From Lachnospiraceae bacterium (GTDB taxonomy: Bacteria; Bacillota; Clostridia; Lachnospirales; Lachnospiraceae): 64,000 bases of DNA. Positions 48,801 to 56,200 of this stretch are shown one piece after another. How positions within the stretch are numbered: the stretch's first letter is position 1; each line of letters starts with the position of its first letter. The notes beneath the pieces were generated by a model. The model ran no database searches, had not been told where the DNA came from, and saw only the letters and a list, made by a program, of their open reading frames with translations. A program made the translations under genes and the position numbers. Where the stretch lies: positions 1 to 64,000 of the forward strand of contig JAGAJL010000011.1 of assembly GCA_017626095.1 (NCBI GenBank), written 5' to 3'.

Positions 48801-49512
48801 ATTCATCTACTGTATACTCCCAAATTCCCGGATACTTGCCCTCCTTCTCCATCTCCGGCACATACACAAGGACAGAATCCCTTCCATCGCCGTCAAAATC
48901 CCCTGCTGCAACGGAAAGAAATCCGGTATTGTTATGGGTCTCCGCACCATTCAGGAAAGCAAGTGTGTCCTTGCTTCCAAGCTGCACAGTCTGACTTACC
49001 CGGGTACCGCTTTGATCCGTGATAAAGAGCTGGGCATACTTCTTATCTTTCCAGTAGCCTATGGTAGCCGTATACCGTTTCTGCCCCTCCCCCTTGAAAT
49101 CACAGGGAGCCGAATGCACAATGGAAAAGCCGTCTTTATTTCCTTCATTCCTATTACCCACAACATTGCCGCTCGTAACCGCTTTTATGGAACCAACCTT
49201 TCCATCCTCATTGTAGTTGTATGTATTCCATGCTCGATTGTTGGAGTCACCCTTTGCAACAAAGAGCTCAGACACCGTGTTAATCGGCACCCAGCCTTCC
49301 GTACCATACGGATTGCCCTTTATCGCTTCATCTTCATTAAACTCCTGATCTGTCCGGATACCGAACGCATCCGTTTCATCCGTTGCTCCCGCTGTTTTCG
49401 CCGTTTCCTCTGTTCCCTCTGTTGCTTTCGCCGGTATGAAATCCAGTGCAAGCGGAATCACCAGACACACGACAAGTACGATACTGAGCAATTGCTTTTT
49501 TATTTTTCTCAT
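39886..49512 (-). CDS. Giant secreted repeat protein (beta-propeller, Fn3/Ig and InlB-B-type repeats)
   Basis: The 3208-residue protein has a signal peptide (cut near PAKA). The N-terminal region has FG-GAP/VCBS-like units (AAGDFDGDGRDSVLVYVP, LLTADTDNDNVDELIITAG). A Ser/Thr/Gly-rich beta region (about 640-910), an Fn3 domain (STTAELSWEFGG), an Ig-like domain and an invasin-like domain follow. About eleven or twelve divergent InlB-B-type repeats (VTFTAKPENGYIIDHWTVN) lie at about 41020-44430. Then come a 67-codon tandem duplication with paired cysteines, another Fn3-like unit and a basic Big_2 module ending VTVR. There is no LPxTG motif or C-terminal helix. It is divergent from a LytTR system. 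Confidence 0.88.
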   Translation of the reverse strand: MRKIKKQLLSIVLVVCLVIPLALDFIPAKATEGTEETAKTAGATDETDAFGIRTDQEFNEDEAIKGNPYGTEGWVPINTVSELFVAKGDSNNRAWNTYNYNEDGKVGSIKAVTSGNVVGNRNEGNKDGFSIVHSAPCDFKGEGQKRYTATIGYWKDKKYAQLFITDQSGTRVSQTVQLGSKDTLAFLNGAETHNNTGFLSVAAGDFDGDGRDSVLVYVPEMEKEGKYPGIWEYTVDESGQIAYKGEFCKVYSLLGVKDASRDNKDDGKVRKNAPVVQLLTADTDNDNVDELIITAGMNNCSANDVKRRHSQMFIYDYVNQGQDDSGAAKYAWKQSFRLETSGYTGGYNNAKRLRWASSDVGNLIVSITGTDYPEIFTAGWIDKHGSDGDNMTDAIGSYVTRCIGATKTEYGTTVGSYEAGMNQALSGNAVSEFTEGGHKEGDDVHSLLPVTIFEADGAGKKASVLISDTVYELKESGATLDKVYRDSYFNDNDNGIGGCVISNNIVQDAVSGNFDGNVEGREQAIFTTCQKRDSRNDYFFKIYTYQKNGSGNWSCSSTDYVIKQIGNAYVSLCPLDIDNDSTIARVKDASLTYTEPEVLALLEAAPYFKEVDGGDTGNSETAYGKSEGSGTSVTTSNGLSTEITVGFEYQVDDLTAGFANGAGFEATVENSFTWETSESTAIEYELNYSNDTGENMVLVYRRPVTVWRYEVKNSNADLVLAKEGTLLTSMISVEEYNRVAGQYGLSEIVEGVTLSDPGNPFSYRNSTAGLTDAITSTQSASYNGGGTISQGFTYSQEQESAFSYEMSASFSAYGIVFGTKIGGGAGYVTSSGNSTINMSSISKSGAVTGKKVDGYDFTWRFAHWKTKLDDTEIPVLGYVLTNVTAPPTPPTNIRADHITSTTAELSWEFGGRNPEEYRIYQIYPDGSKIQIGVVDGTENQFGLSKLVPNTSYTYAVSAYSEFGENRGESVMSEEVTVTTLPEGLASVEITSPKDCSVKPGTDAVFKSNIAVVSDVYQATNFQWQKKVTGGSWEDISGAKSSTLRVTDVKTEDNGSQYRCVFKVGYAGSASLIQYYSDAATLHVGEIGVDAELAVTGHDNTGGGTLADPYKGKSDYQKQNGTTTTTQLVTEEVVIPADTDMGRPELTVYQYDVTTDAGELTRTDYYGVGLDEKGKRIYYQLAKNGDEYTVGEEVTETETVTWKDDTNQAVTGLPDNLNGDEQISNTIEGSSKMYYLMAEVKGQTRDLISDAPDAVDTRLQSATDITYYWRNGSKYYTYGENGSVGAEVTLTADKTSEFYDIYYMDDSMVILGRGETWTEEDTSESTEENKVYMEESDYLYTKLDKSVDSYTVTLMQVSHENVYMAGETILTDFNSGGLVAVTEKKEETIEVPIWQTARGTFLTLTATVKDAADGTAAKGAVVDFYITNTETGTVQNLTGTVGNDGKASISWCASTRALYKMQGVVRQSGGYQRSETTTKYYDAAGTYAKETTEYRLAILKNGEDTAGTVSYGDIISLVLQERTLDAADTEKEWKNSDNTAFVFTKRASDGKETVLKDSTWKTEAGGKYIFAAYPKPETADGSSDITVEQLIPSDKVATATLEVKKVSVSISPVWQVNTIPENESEVEIVADLENEELESEKLKEIFDINCEYFDLQDRDAASGRYMVTLSYKDSGEKVNTFRNNFSATLLSDSFIKKPGSAKIRFTCGENGTLTGQYSDNNYPMESGVSKTAGTRLTFLARPKDGYAVGTWTINGTKYQPGQDNLPEGMELNDSGTQLRIERFNTDKHVQTVGGEKSLQIDVEFISVSKTITYSAGVNGSITAVNAAGHTLESGARVNNGSSVTFTAKPENGYIIDHWTVNQKTWCWDGTDETYRETTLTLKDIREAKTVAVAFRKQTGNYTVSADVGAENGEADASLGRITTVYAGTENSVDLSKKLPEGISLTFTALVTEPSNNMVKEWRISTDGGNTYETIAGSGGQESMTLYNISEDTRVRAIVATAQQYRLNYKVRLNGVEVTDTAIAELTAESNGRKITDDEMVSAYIPVNFVLTLGENYYVKAWSDEVSADADDPTKAFLASLTQNMTVTVDIAGKPVVTYEKPENGTIRVTDAADAAKVVASGDFVEPGTDIFMTFTPDKGFEIDELKVNGEVVAAIYTDANGETTDTKCYELAEITADQTIEVTYKAIAQHAVDYSVIYTSAKPNGTLTASADRKGMEIYKIDSLNSGDLVYGGSVVTFTAKPDENYRVKEWIVNGVVQKQSGVTVTENTLSISDVQEATNVTVQFVPRGNKMTIQAGENGKIVSAKVGTIEQLPNIENGFTLGEYASVVITAEADTGYEVEKWTVNDETVKDGDNIYTGTTYTYDGNAGSTGADVKVFFHQIEYSVTWSGQGGAVKANDYDGNGAQIRGGTEVTFTAKPDAGMILDYWTVNGSKVTEESGTILDDTFVWTVPNGKASSPEISTFKIQAIFTEAPYQVTYEQPEEHGTLSAKAGAVSLPSGSEVKGNTVVTFTVAPEDGWMVGSWIVNGETIDSQENTHKVTITSETKVSVTMIPDTYTVTVKKTGKGAVTMDGKSEESYQVPYGGNLTFTAAAEDYWTVKEWKVNDVVVTEGVSKDRMEFNATDIRTDMTVEAVFAAALQFELSYAVEGNTGGSLSATADGEAVILESGQTTTVTGGSRLVFTAEPQNNQMVKAWTVNGETVADNCSNVLVIDEMTENTTVYVSYTAYKGYAIPVDGAGYQITDVERTPSDTTPENEIREDGTLTFRVALDEENGYNAMSSLTVNGYDCIAGRLADESAGGPQGCEELTVTKNKDNSYTITVRKVTGEIAVNVEAHELEKVEAKKATCIEEGNIEYWQCRKEDCKELFQDAEGRKPLTEGDVILEKDMQNGHSYGDPVFTWEGTGSATAAFTCENGCGDVKKISCSVDKKQKGDEITYTATAKFDGKVWTDTKKETIPHSYANPVFTWKGTKSATATFTCKNGCGNVKKLSCSVTSKTGKDTITYTAKVQFNGKTYTNVKTQDLPMKNVDFRLKGRTGTKKIILTWSRVPGASGYEIYRGKCSGKCVKVKTVKSNTVQKWTDTKKKANTDYKYYVLAYKLVDGKKQYCNRSNTIHLAVPTKNTNVKAVRTTSKLSLKKGKQKKLSVKLVYENKRKKLSYHMEGVTFKTTNKKIATVTKNGVIKAKGKGTCYVYVTAYSGAYVKVKVTVR
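40441..40842 (-). repeat. Exact-length tandem duplication inside the giant gene
   Basis: Two adjacent 201-base units (40642-40842 and 40441-40641) encode HSYGDPVFTWEGTGSATAAF... and HSYANPVFTWKGTKSATATF.... Each has the cysteine pattern FTCxNGCGxVKKxSCSV. Equal length and high identity point to a fairly recent in-frame duplication. Confidence 0.8.
41020..44430 (-). repeat. Array of InlB-B-like protein repeats
   Basis: About eleven or twelve units of 80-110 codons each share the pattern V-T-F-T-A-x-P-x-x-G-Y ... W-x-V-N-G. They are diverged in both DNA and protein. Such repeats form an extended stalk in cell-surface proteins. Confidence 0.75.
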
Positions 49513-49697
49513 ATCCGCAGAATACCTCCCATTTCTTTTTCTTTCATCCTGTAAATCCTCCTTCTATATGGGTACTATCCCACAGATTTGCTGCACTGAA
49601 TGCCACGTAATCCACGTAATGACTGCTTCTGCCCGCATGAGTGCATATGTTATATTATTATATCGGAGCGCCGCTTCTTTACAATGTGTCTGGCACG

Positions 49698-49761
49698 AAT
49701 TGTTAAAATCCGTCCCAAATTGTTTTAAAAATACAAATGGATATGTTATATGTTATATGTT
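49698..49761. promoter_or_regulatory. Direct repeats in the divergent giant-gene/LytTR intergenic region
   Basis: AATTGTT occurs at 49698-49704 and again at 49718-49724, 20 bases apart, each followed by an A-rich run. LytTR regulators bind such spaced direct repeats. Just downstream ATATGTT is repeated three times head to tail (49741-49761). The region separates the giant gene from the two-component genes, so one regulator could control both. Confidence 0.45.
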
Positions 49762-49806
49762 AAAATATATTTTATATATGTATGAATGAAGAAAGGAAAT
49801 AATGCC

Positions 49807-50526
49807 ATGCGGATTGCCATTGTGGATGATATTGCCTCAGAGCGTACCATACTGCGGAACAGATTAAAGACACAGCTTTGTCGATGTGCCCTGTATGCTG
49901 AAATCCGGGAATTTGAAAGCGGTGAAGCTTTTCTTTCCGCAGCAAAACAGGAGCACTTTGAGCTTGTGTTTCTGGATGTTTATATGGAAGGGAAAAATGG
50001 GGTAGAAGCAGCAAAGGATCTGCGGCAGTTCAATTCAGACTGCATACTGGTATTTACCACCACCTCTATGGACCATGCCTTAGATGCTTTCCGGGTTCGG
50101 GCACTACAATATCTTGTCAAGCCATACACCGATGAAGAATTGGCAGTTCTGTTTGATGAAATTATGCAACTGCTTCCTTCCTTGGACAAATATATAGACG
50201 TAAATACTGTAGGCGGTGTTGTCCGTCTGTATTTTCAGGAAATCCTGTATGCTGAACATTACCAACACCAGATTCATATATATACAGCAGACGGCAACAC
50301 CACCGTGACACGCCAAACCTTTCGGGAATTTACCGGAAAATTAAACGATGAATGTTTCTTCCTGTGCCGCAGAGGCATCGTCATCAATCTGGAATATGCA
50401 GCGGATTTTGACGGCACAGATTTTATTCTAAAGAATGGAAAAAAGCTCCCGGTCACCCGTGAACTTTCCCAAGCCGCCAATCTGGCTTTCGGAGATTTCC
50501 TGTTCAAAAGGGGGGCGAGACCATGA
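49807..50526 (+). CDS. LytTR-type response regulator
   Basis: The 239-residue protein has a receiver domain (MRIAIVDDIASE, with the phospho-Asp in LVFLDVYMEGKNG and later LVKPY). A LytTR DNA-binding domain follows (VVRLYFQEILYAEHYQHQIH, FFLCRRGIVINLEYAADF). The ATG at 49807 is nine bases after AGGA. It overlaps the kinase gene by four bases. It may control the divergent giant surface-protein gene. Confidence 0.88.
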   Translation: MRIAIVDDIASERTILRNRLKTQLCRCALYAEIREFESGEAFLSAAKQEHFELVFLDVYMEGKNGVEAAKDLRQFNSDCILVFTTTSMDHALDAFRVRALQYLVKPYTDEELAVLFDEIMQLLPSLDKYIDVNTVGGVVRLYFQEILYAEHYQHQIHIYTADGNTTVTRQTFREFTGKLNDECFFLCRRGIVINLEYAADFDGTDFILKNGKKLPVTRELSQAANLAFGDFLFKRGARP

Positions 50527-51835
50527 ATGAATTTCTTTGTCCTACACTTGGGTTTCTGGCTCTTCTGCCAGGTATGCTGCTTGCCTACCTGCCCATGAAA
50601 CAGTACCTGCGTATGTCCCCTGTCAAGCTTGTGACGCTAGCGCTTCCGCTGGTACTCCTGCTTTGCTTTGCAGGCGGTGCGCTGAGTTATTTTCTTTCCA
50701 TCAATACCAGATGGTTGTTCTTTCCTCTTACAGCAACAGCATGTATTTTTTATGTCAATACCGTTAAAATCACACTTTGGAAATCCATCAGCGTCTTTCT
50801 TGCCGTATGCGGCGCCTTTACCTGTCTGGGTGGTGCGACAATAGCAATTAACAGCGTTCTCCATCCGGAGAATGCGACTCCATCCTCTTCTATTGGGGCA
50901 GCTCTGACCTACGACCTGATTTGCTGTGCATATGTCATAATTTTATGGTATCCTGCCACCCATGCAGCAAAGGAGCTTCTGGAGGAAGAAACCGTTGCAC
51001 AGACATGGTATGTATTCTGGATTCTGCCGCTCCTGTTTATCGGACTGAGTGTAAGCCTGATTTCCATCCAGCCTGAAATTCTGAACCAGGGACATATGAT
51101 ATGGATATATATTATCATCAACCTTGCACTATTGATTCTGCTCCTGCTTTTTTATATGTTGTTTTATTTTATGGCTGCCAGTCTGAACAAAAACGACCGA
51201 CTCCGTCAGGAAAACCAGTTCCTCTCCATGCAGCAGGCACGATATGACAATCTGTGCACCGTCATTGCAGAAACACGTGAAGCGCGCCACGATATGCGCC
51301 ATCATTTTCACGCTTTGCAAAATCTCGCCACGCGAAAGGACTGGGAAAGTCTGGAAAAATATCTCTCTGATGCTTGTAATAATATTCCGGATGCAGAACT
51401 GAATTTGTGCGACAACTCCGTGGTGGATGGTGTTGCCAGCCATTACGGACTGCTGTTTCGGAAGCAGAACATCCCGTTTTCCTTTGAACTCGACCTGCCC
51501 CCTGAGCTTCCGATACCGGAAATTGATCTGTGTCTGGTATTGTCCAATCTTCTGGAAAATGCGTTGGAAGCCAGCCTGAAAACCGACCCCCAAAAACGGC
51601 GAATCAAAGTACAGGCATATCTGCATTCCAAACACATGGTATTGCTAAGTGTAACAAATGCTTTTGATGGGGTATTAAGGAGAACGACGGTGTGTTCCAG
51701 TCATCGAAGCACCGGGGTGAAGGCGTGGGCATCCAGTCCATCCGACGCATTGCCAAAAAGAACGGTGGATACAGCCGCTTTCTTTATGAGAACGGCATGT
51801 TTTATGCCAATGTCATGTTACGAGCAGGGAAATAA
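50523..51835 (+). pseudogene. GHKL sensor kinase, frameshifted near its 3' end
   Basis: Six membrane helices are followed by ARHDMRHHFHALQN (the phospho-His region) and LSNLLENALEASLKTDP (N box). At about 51677 the frame breaks. The plus-one frame continues KENDGVFQSSKHRGEGVGIQ and SIRRIAKKNGGYSRFLYENG, ending YANVMLRAGK-stop at 51835, the expected G box and C-terminus. One missing A in the AA before GGAGAAC explains it. Read in the original frame, the protein would run to 51986 with a nonsense tail and no ATP-lid glycine motif. It may be inactive, or this may be a sequencing error. Confidence 0.8.
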
Positions 51836-52013
51836 ACGAGCCATAAGCGCTCGTTATAGTCTAACCCTGCAAATATATCCGCTAACAGGGTGGGTTCTTA
51901 GGAAAGTTCTTGGATTACCCACAAATCCTGTTCAAATGCTTTGGATATTTTTTATGAAATTGAATTTACATAGAGAGGAAATTTGAAACACAACACTTTA
52001 AAATACATAAAAT

Positions 52014-52034
52014 TGTAGGTTTGACAAACCTACA
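52014..52034. terminator. Short perfect palindrome after the two-component genes
   Basis: TGTAGGTTTG and AAACCTACA form a hairpin with a tiny loop. There is no clear T-run, so it is either a weak terminator or an operator. It lies in the 385-base gene-free stretch 51836-52220. Confidence 0.35.
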
Positions 52035-52048
52035 GTCTACAAAAAGAA

Positions 52049-52079
52049 AAGGCATACGAAATCAACTTCCATATGCCTT
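52049..52079 (-). terminator. Possible terminator of the P-loop kinase gene
   Basis: AAGGCATA (52049-52056) pairs with TATGCCTT (52072-52079), with an A-rich run on the left. It lies about 140 bases beyond the kinase stop. Confidence 0.4.
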
Positions 52080-52153
52080 CCACACATCTTTATAAAACAG
52101 AATCCGAGTAGAACCAAAACCCTTTTCCAACTCCGCAAACCCTTGTAACACCA

Positions 52154-52198
52154 GTTTTTACTTCAATTACATCATTTATTATGGCTTGCTGATTTTCT
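52154..52198. repeat. 45-bp direct repeat, copy A
   Basis: This 45-base segment matches 59701-59745 in 44 of 45 positions and in the same orientation. The minus strand is open (ENQQAIINDVIEVKTGVTRV), as if it were the end of a gene that has been duplicated. Confidence 0.85.
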
Positions 52199-52220
52199 CC
52201 TAACCACCAACAAACCGAAA

Positions 52221-52703
52221 TTATGACACGAGATTATAAATCATATCAACCGTATCCGAAATACTTAAGTTTTTGGTTATTATCTTTTCGGGAATAATAT
52301 CAATGAAATCTTTTTCTTTCCACCATCTTCTCATATCTTGTTCGCCAAAATCCTCTTTATTAGGTTTTGTAGCATGCCTTTGTAATGTTTCTTCAAATGA
52401 CAAATCATAATAAAAAGCAAATATATCTTTGCCATATTCTTGAACAGCCATTTCAAACAAAGGCATATAAGTCTCAACAGGCAGTATACCTTCCAAAATT
52501 GTAATATCTGAATTTTGTCTACCATACTTGAGCAACTGCATTATCAAAGGTAATGCTTCCACATCTTTAGCGTGCAATATTTGCATCCGTACCATATCAT
52601 GCGATATTAACATAGTATTTCGTCCAAATTTTTCCTGTAATATTTTTGACACCGTAGTTTTCCCACTACCCGAATTTCCTCTTAATATAATGAGCTTAGA
52701 CAT
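52221..52703 (-). CDS. P-loop kinase (zeta-toxin/AAA_33-like)
   Basis: The 160-residue protein has a Walker A motif LIILRGNSGSGKTTVSKILQ and a lid region LQRHATKPNKEDFG. It resembles small nucleotide or antibiotic phosphotransferases of the AAA_33/zeta group. No antitoxin-like gene is adjacent. AGGAG precedes the ATG. Confidence 0.78.
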   Translation of the reverse strand: MSKLIILRGNSGSGKTTVSKILQEKFGRNTMLISHDMVRMQILHAKDVEALPLIMQLLKYGRQNSDITILEGILPVETYMPLFEMAVQEYGKDIFAFYYDLSFEETLQRHATKPNKEDFGEQDMRRWWKEKDFIDIIPEKIITKNLSISDTVDMIYNLVS

Positions 52704-52810
52704 TAGCCTGTTCTCCTATCCATGACAAAGTTAATTTTTAATCTATCTGCCTGTAATGTAATGCAAACTATAATCCACACCTCTATTTTAGCATATCCTT
52801 CATTACTTTT

Positions 52811-52872
52811 ATCTATATCTGTTTAAATTTTTTACAGACATACACTCTATTTTACATCAATCATATATAATA
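52811..52872. repeat. Diverged third copy of the repeat flank
   Basis: This stretch aligns with 59665-59735 (CTATAT-TGTTTAA-TTTT ... ATACAC-CT ... TTTTAC) with several mismatches. It lies in the gap 52704-53100, which otherwise holds only the hairpin at 53069 and no convincing gene. Confidence 0.4.
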
Positions 52873-53068
52873 GCAGCAACATGTCTTTCATATCGCCAAA
52901 TGAAAAAATTATTATACTTTCATCATCACTTGTCATTACTTGATCAAAGAACGGTTGCAATTGTTTCACTCATCTCTAAGGCTTTCCGAATCAGAAAACA
53001 ATCTATCATTACTCGAACCCTATTACATATATCACATGCCTTAGATATTAAGTATCTTTACAGACACC

Positions 53069-53107
53069 GCCTATCCTGTCGGCAGACAGGATAGGCATTT
53101 TTATTTT
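53069..53107 (+). terminator. Strong terminator facing the holin-like ORF
   Basis: GCCTATCCTGTC and GACAGGATAGGC form a perfect 12-bp stem with a GGCA loop, followed on the plus strand by a T-rich tail. Since no plus-strand gene ends here, it may end an antisense RNA running towards the toxin gene. Confidence 0.7.
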
Positions 53108-53217
53108 CGCTTAGTTCTCTTATCGAGAAAGGTAATCAACGCAACAATCAAACTGCCGAAGGTAAATAACAAAGTTAAAATACCAAGGAAAATCGAAATG
53201 ATTTCATAAGCTGTCAT
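53101..53217 (-). CDS. Holin-like type I toxin peptide (38 residues)
   Basis: The ATG at 53217 opens a 38-residue frame. It starts MTAYEIISIFLGILTLLFTF, has one hydrophobic helix and ends in the charged tail FLDKRTKRK. This is the pattern of putative holin-like (TxpA/BsrG-type) toxins of Firmicutes. It starts seven bases after the hybrid kinase stops and lacks a clear ribosome binding site. A strong plus-strand terminator touches its 3' end, which fits an antisense antitoxin RNA. That RNA is inferred. Confidence 0.7.
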   Translation of the reverse strand: MTAYEIISIFLGILTLLFTFGSLIVALITFLDKRTKRK

Positions 53218-53224
53218 GGGTGCT

Positions 53225-56200
53225 TTACAGATATTTTTTCAGAATCGAACTGAGCATCTCAAAGTTGATGGGTTTGGCTAGATGCTCGTTCATACCGGCA
53301 GCCTTGGCGGCTTGAATGTCCTCTACAAAGGCATTGGCAGTCATAGCAAGGATAGGAACCCGCAGCGCATCCGGGTGCTTCATCGCACGGATGGCCGTAG
53401 CAGCGTCATAGCCATTCATGACAGGCATTTGAATGTCCATCAAAATCAGGCTGTAATAGCCGGCCTTGGCAGCGGAGAACATCTCCACAGCGATCTTACC
53501 GTTTTCAGCCTCCTCAACGGTAAGCCCGACCAGCTCCAAGACTTCTCGTGCAATTTCCCGGTTCAGATCATTGTCCTCAACCAGAAGAACCCGGTGACCA
53601 GAGAAATCATTTTGCAAAAGCGGTTCCAACGGGGAGGTCTGACCGGAATCTTCCGGTGCCTCGTTTCTCAGGGATTTAAACGTCCGGATCAGCCCGGATT
53701 TGAATACAGGCTTGCTGAGGAACGCATCTACGCCGGCGGCTCGTGCTTCCAGCTCAATATCGGACCAATCATAGGCCGAGAGAATAATAATAGGAAGCGT
53801 GTCGCCAACCAGACGCTTAATAGCCCTGGCGGTGTCCAGGCCATCCATGCCAGGCATTTTCCAGTCCAGAATGGCAGCATAGAACGGGAGCGCCGTATTC
53901 AGCGCGCGCTGAACCGCTGCAACGGCATCCTGACCGGAGGTACAGCCTTCACTGCGCATTCCGATCTCATCAAGCATGGTGCAGAGAGATTGGCAGGCAC
54001 AGTCATCGTCGTCCACCACCAGCACCGAAAGGTCCGCCAGTTCTGACGTATCAATGTCCTGCGCATCCTGCAGTCTCAGGTAAATGGTCACGGTGAATTT
54101 AGAGCCTTTGCCCAGCTGACTTTCCACGGTTATGTTGCCGTTCATCATATGTACGATATTCTGGGTAATGGCCATACCCAGACCAGTGCCCTGTATCTTG
54201 CTAGTACGCAGATCCTCCGCCCGGCTGAACGGCTCAAAAATGTGCGTCAAATACTCCTCAGACATGCCAATGCCGTTGTCCTCGATGATGAATTCATAGC
54301 AGCCCGTAGAGCTTGTGGACACCGCCTGCTCCCGTACAGTGAAGCTGATCTCGCCGCCATCGGGGGTGTATTTTACAGCGTTGCTCATGAGGTTCAGAAA
54401 TACCTGTTGAATACGCAGGCTGTCACCGATCACATTCTCGTGCTGAATGTCCTGAATATGAATCTGGAGGCGGTGTTTGTGGGCTTGAATCTGAGGCTGG
54501 ATCATCAGTAGCATACTGTTAAGCAGATCGGACAGGCTGAATTCCTCCGCAGTTAGGCTGATGGTGCTGGATTCGATCTTGCTCATATCCAGGACTTCGT
54601 TGATGAGACCCAGCAGATGCCGGCTGGAGGAGGAGATCTTGCTGAGGGCGTCTCGCACACGATCAGAATTTTCGGCATGGGTAGCCGCAATGGCGGTCAT
54701 ACCGATAATGGCGTTCATAGGGGTGCGAATGTCATGGGACATTTTTGACATAAAGTCGGACTTGGCGGCGCTGGCCCGGTTGGCAGCCTCCAAAGCGTCC
54801 TGCAGAAGCTGCTTCTGCGTCTGCTCCTCGTGGACGGCTTCATCCACACAGCGGATGCCCAGAACCATCGCGTGTTCCTGCCCGCTCTCGCTTACGTCCA
54901 CAAAGTGCATCTCAAAGAACTCCTGATTCCGGTGGTTTGGAAGGATGCGATAGCGGACAGTAAAGCCCTTTTCTTCCCGGAACCGACAGATAACCGCCTG
55001 GGGATCACACAGTTCCAGCAGAGGTCCCTTGGTATCCGGCTGCACATAGGTGTCAAGAAAGCTTTGCATTGCCTCAGAATACTGGCGGACGAGCGGAACG
55101 TCTTCATCCGGGGTATCTCGCAGCCCCTTCTCCTGCTGGACTGCCTTGCTTTGATTCCGATCCAAATCCACATAATAGATCACAGAATAATCCTGACTGA
55201 GGGCTGCTAGTATTTGCAGCTGATATTTTTCGCGCTTTTGAATGGTCTCCTCCGCAGTCCGTTGCCGCCGATGGGCAAGCCATATCACCACAAGGATGAT
55301 GACAATAGCCAGAATGGAGATGGACACGGTGATGAGCACCATCCGTGAGGCGTACAGTTGATCTGCCAAGGTGTAAGAATCATACGGCATATTGAGGTAG
55401 TTGTTGATGATAGAGTTGGTGAACTCGGGGGAGAGCTGTCTGATTGCCTTGTTGACGATGGAGAACATAGGGCTGTCTGTATCCATCGTCGTGGCCAGAC
55501 CCACTTCGGAGGGAAAGTGGAAATTCTGCCACTGGATCAGATTGGCAAAACGGTCATTTTTGGATTGATAGTTAAACTCCAGATTATTGATCAGCGTTGC
55601 GTCAGCGTCACCGTGGGTCACGGCCAGCAGGCATTGACGTGCGCTGGTGTAGTATTGAATCTCAATATCCTTTTGCAAAAGCTCCGGCAGATATTCCGTC
55701 CAGTAGGAGCGGCCTTGGGTCAATGCAATCACAGGGACGTCCAGAGAGTCAAATGCACAGCTTCGCTGTGTGATAAGGATATTCTCATAATCCAGGATTG
55801 CGTTGGTGGAGTATATCTCATCATCCTGACGTACAATATTTTCTGAAGCACCGATGTAGAAATCAATCTCACCGCTTTTCAGCAGCTTCTTCCAGTTCTG
55901 GGAGCGGTTGATGGGACACAGAGTCAGATTCAGACCGGCGGTGTCCCGGAGATGCTCCAGAAGCTTCACATAGATGCCGCTGTAGGTCCCGTCCTCCTGT
56001 ATATAGGCAAGCGGTTCGGTTTCTTCATAAAAGCCTACCACAATCTCAGGATTCGAAGCCGCAAAGGCACGTTCCTCGTCAGTCAGTGCCAGCGCGTTGG
56101 TATTGTCGCCCACAAGGCATTTCTGGGCGGTTTCAGCCACCAGCTCAGGCTCGGTGGTAATCAGCAGCTGCATCCCACGGTTTAGCTCATTGAGCAGTTC

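Noticed and set aside
48586..49554. Plus-strand 322-codon frame opposite the giant gene
   Set aside because: It is antisense to the signal peptide and propeller of the 3208-residue protein, has no ribosome site, and its residue use is that of a reverse-strand shadow.
52900..53094. Plus-strand 64-codon frame
   Set aside because: There is no ribosome binding site, the composition is His/Leu/Ser-rich without a protein-like pattern, and it ends inside the terminator hairpin. The strand may instead make an antisense RNA.
53282..54046. Plus-strand 254-codon frame and similar long frames opposite the hybrid kinase
   Set aside because: They are complementary to receiver and kinase domains with normal coding patterns on the minus strand.
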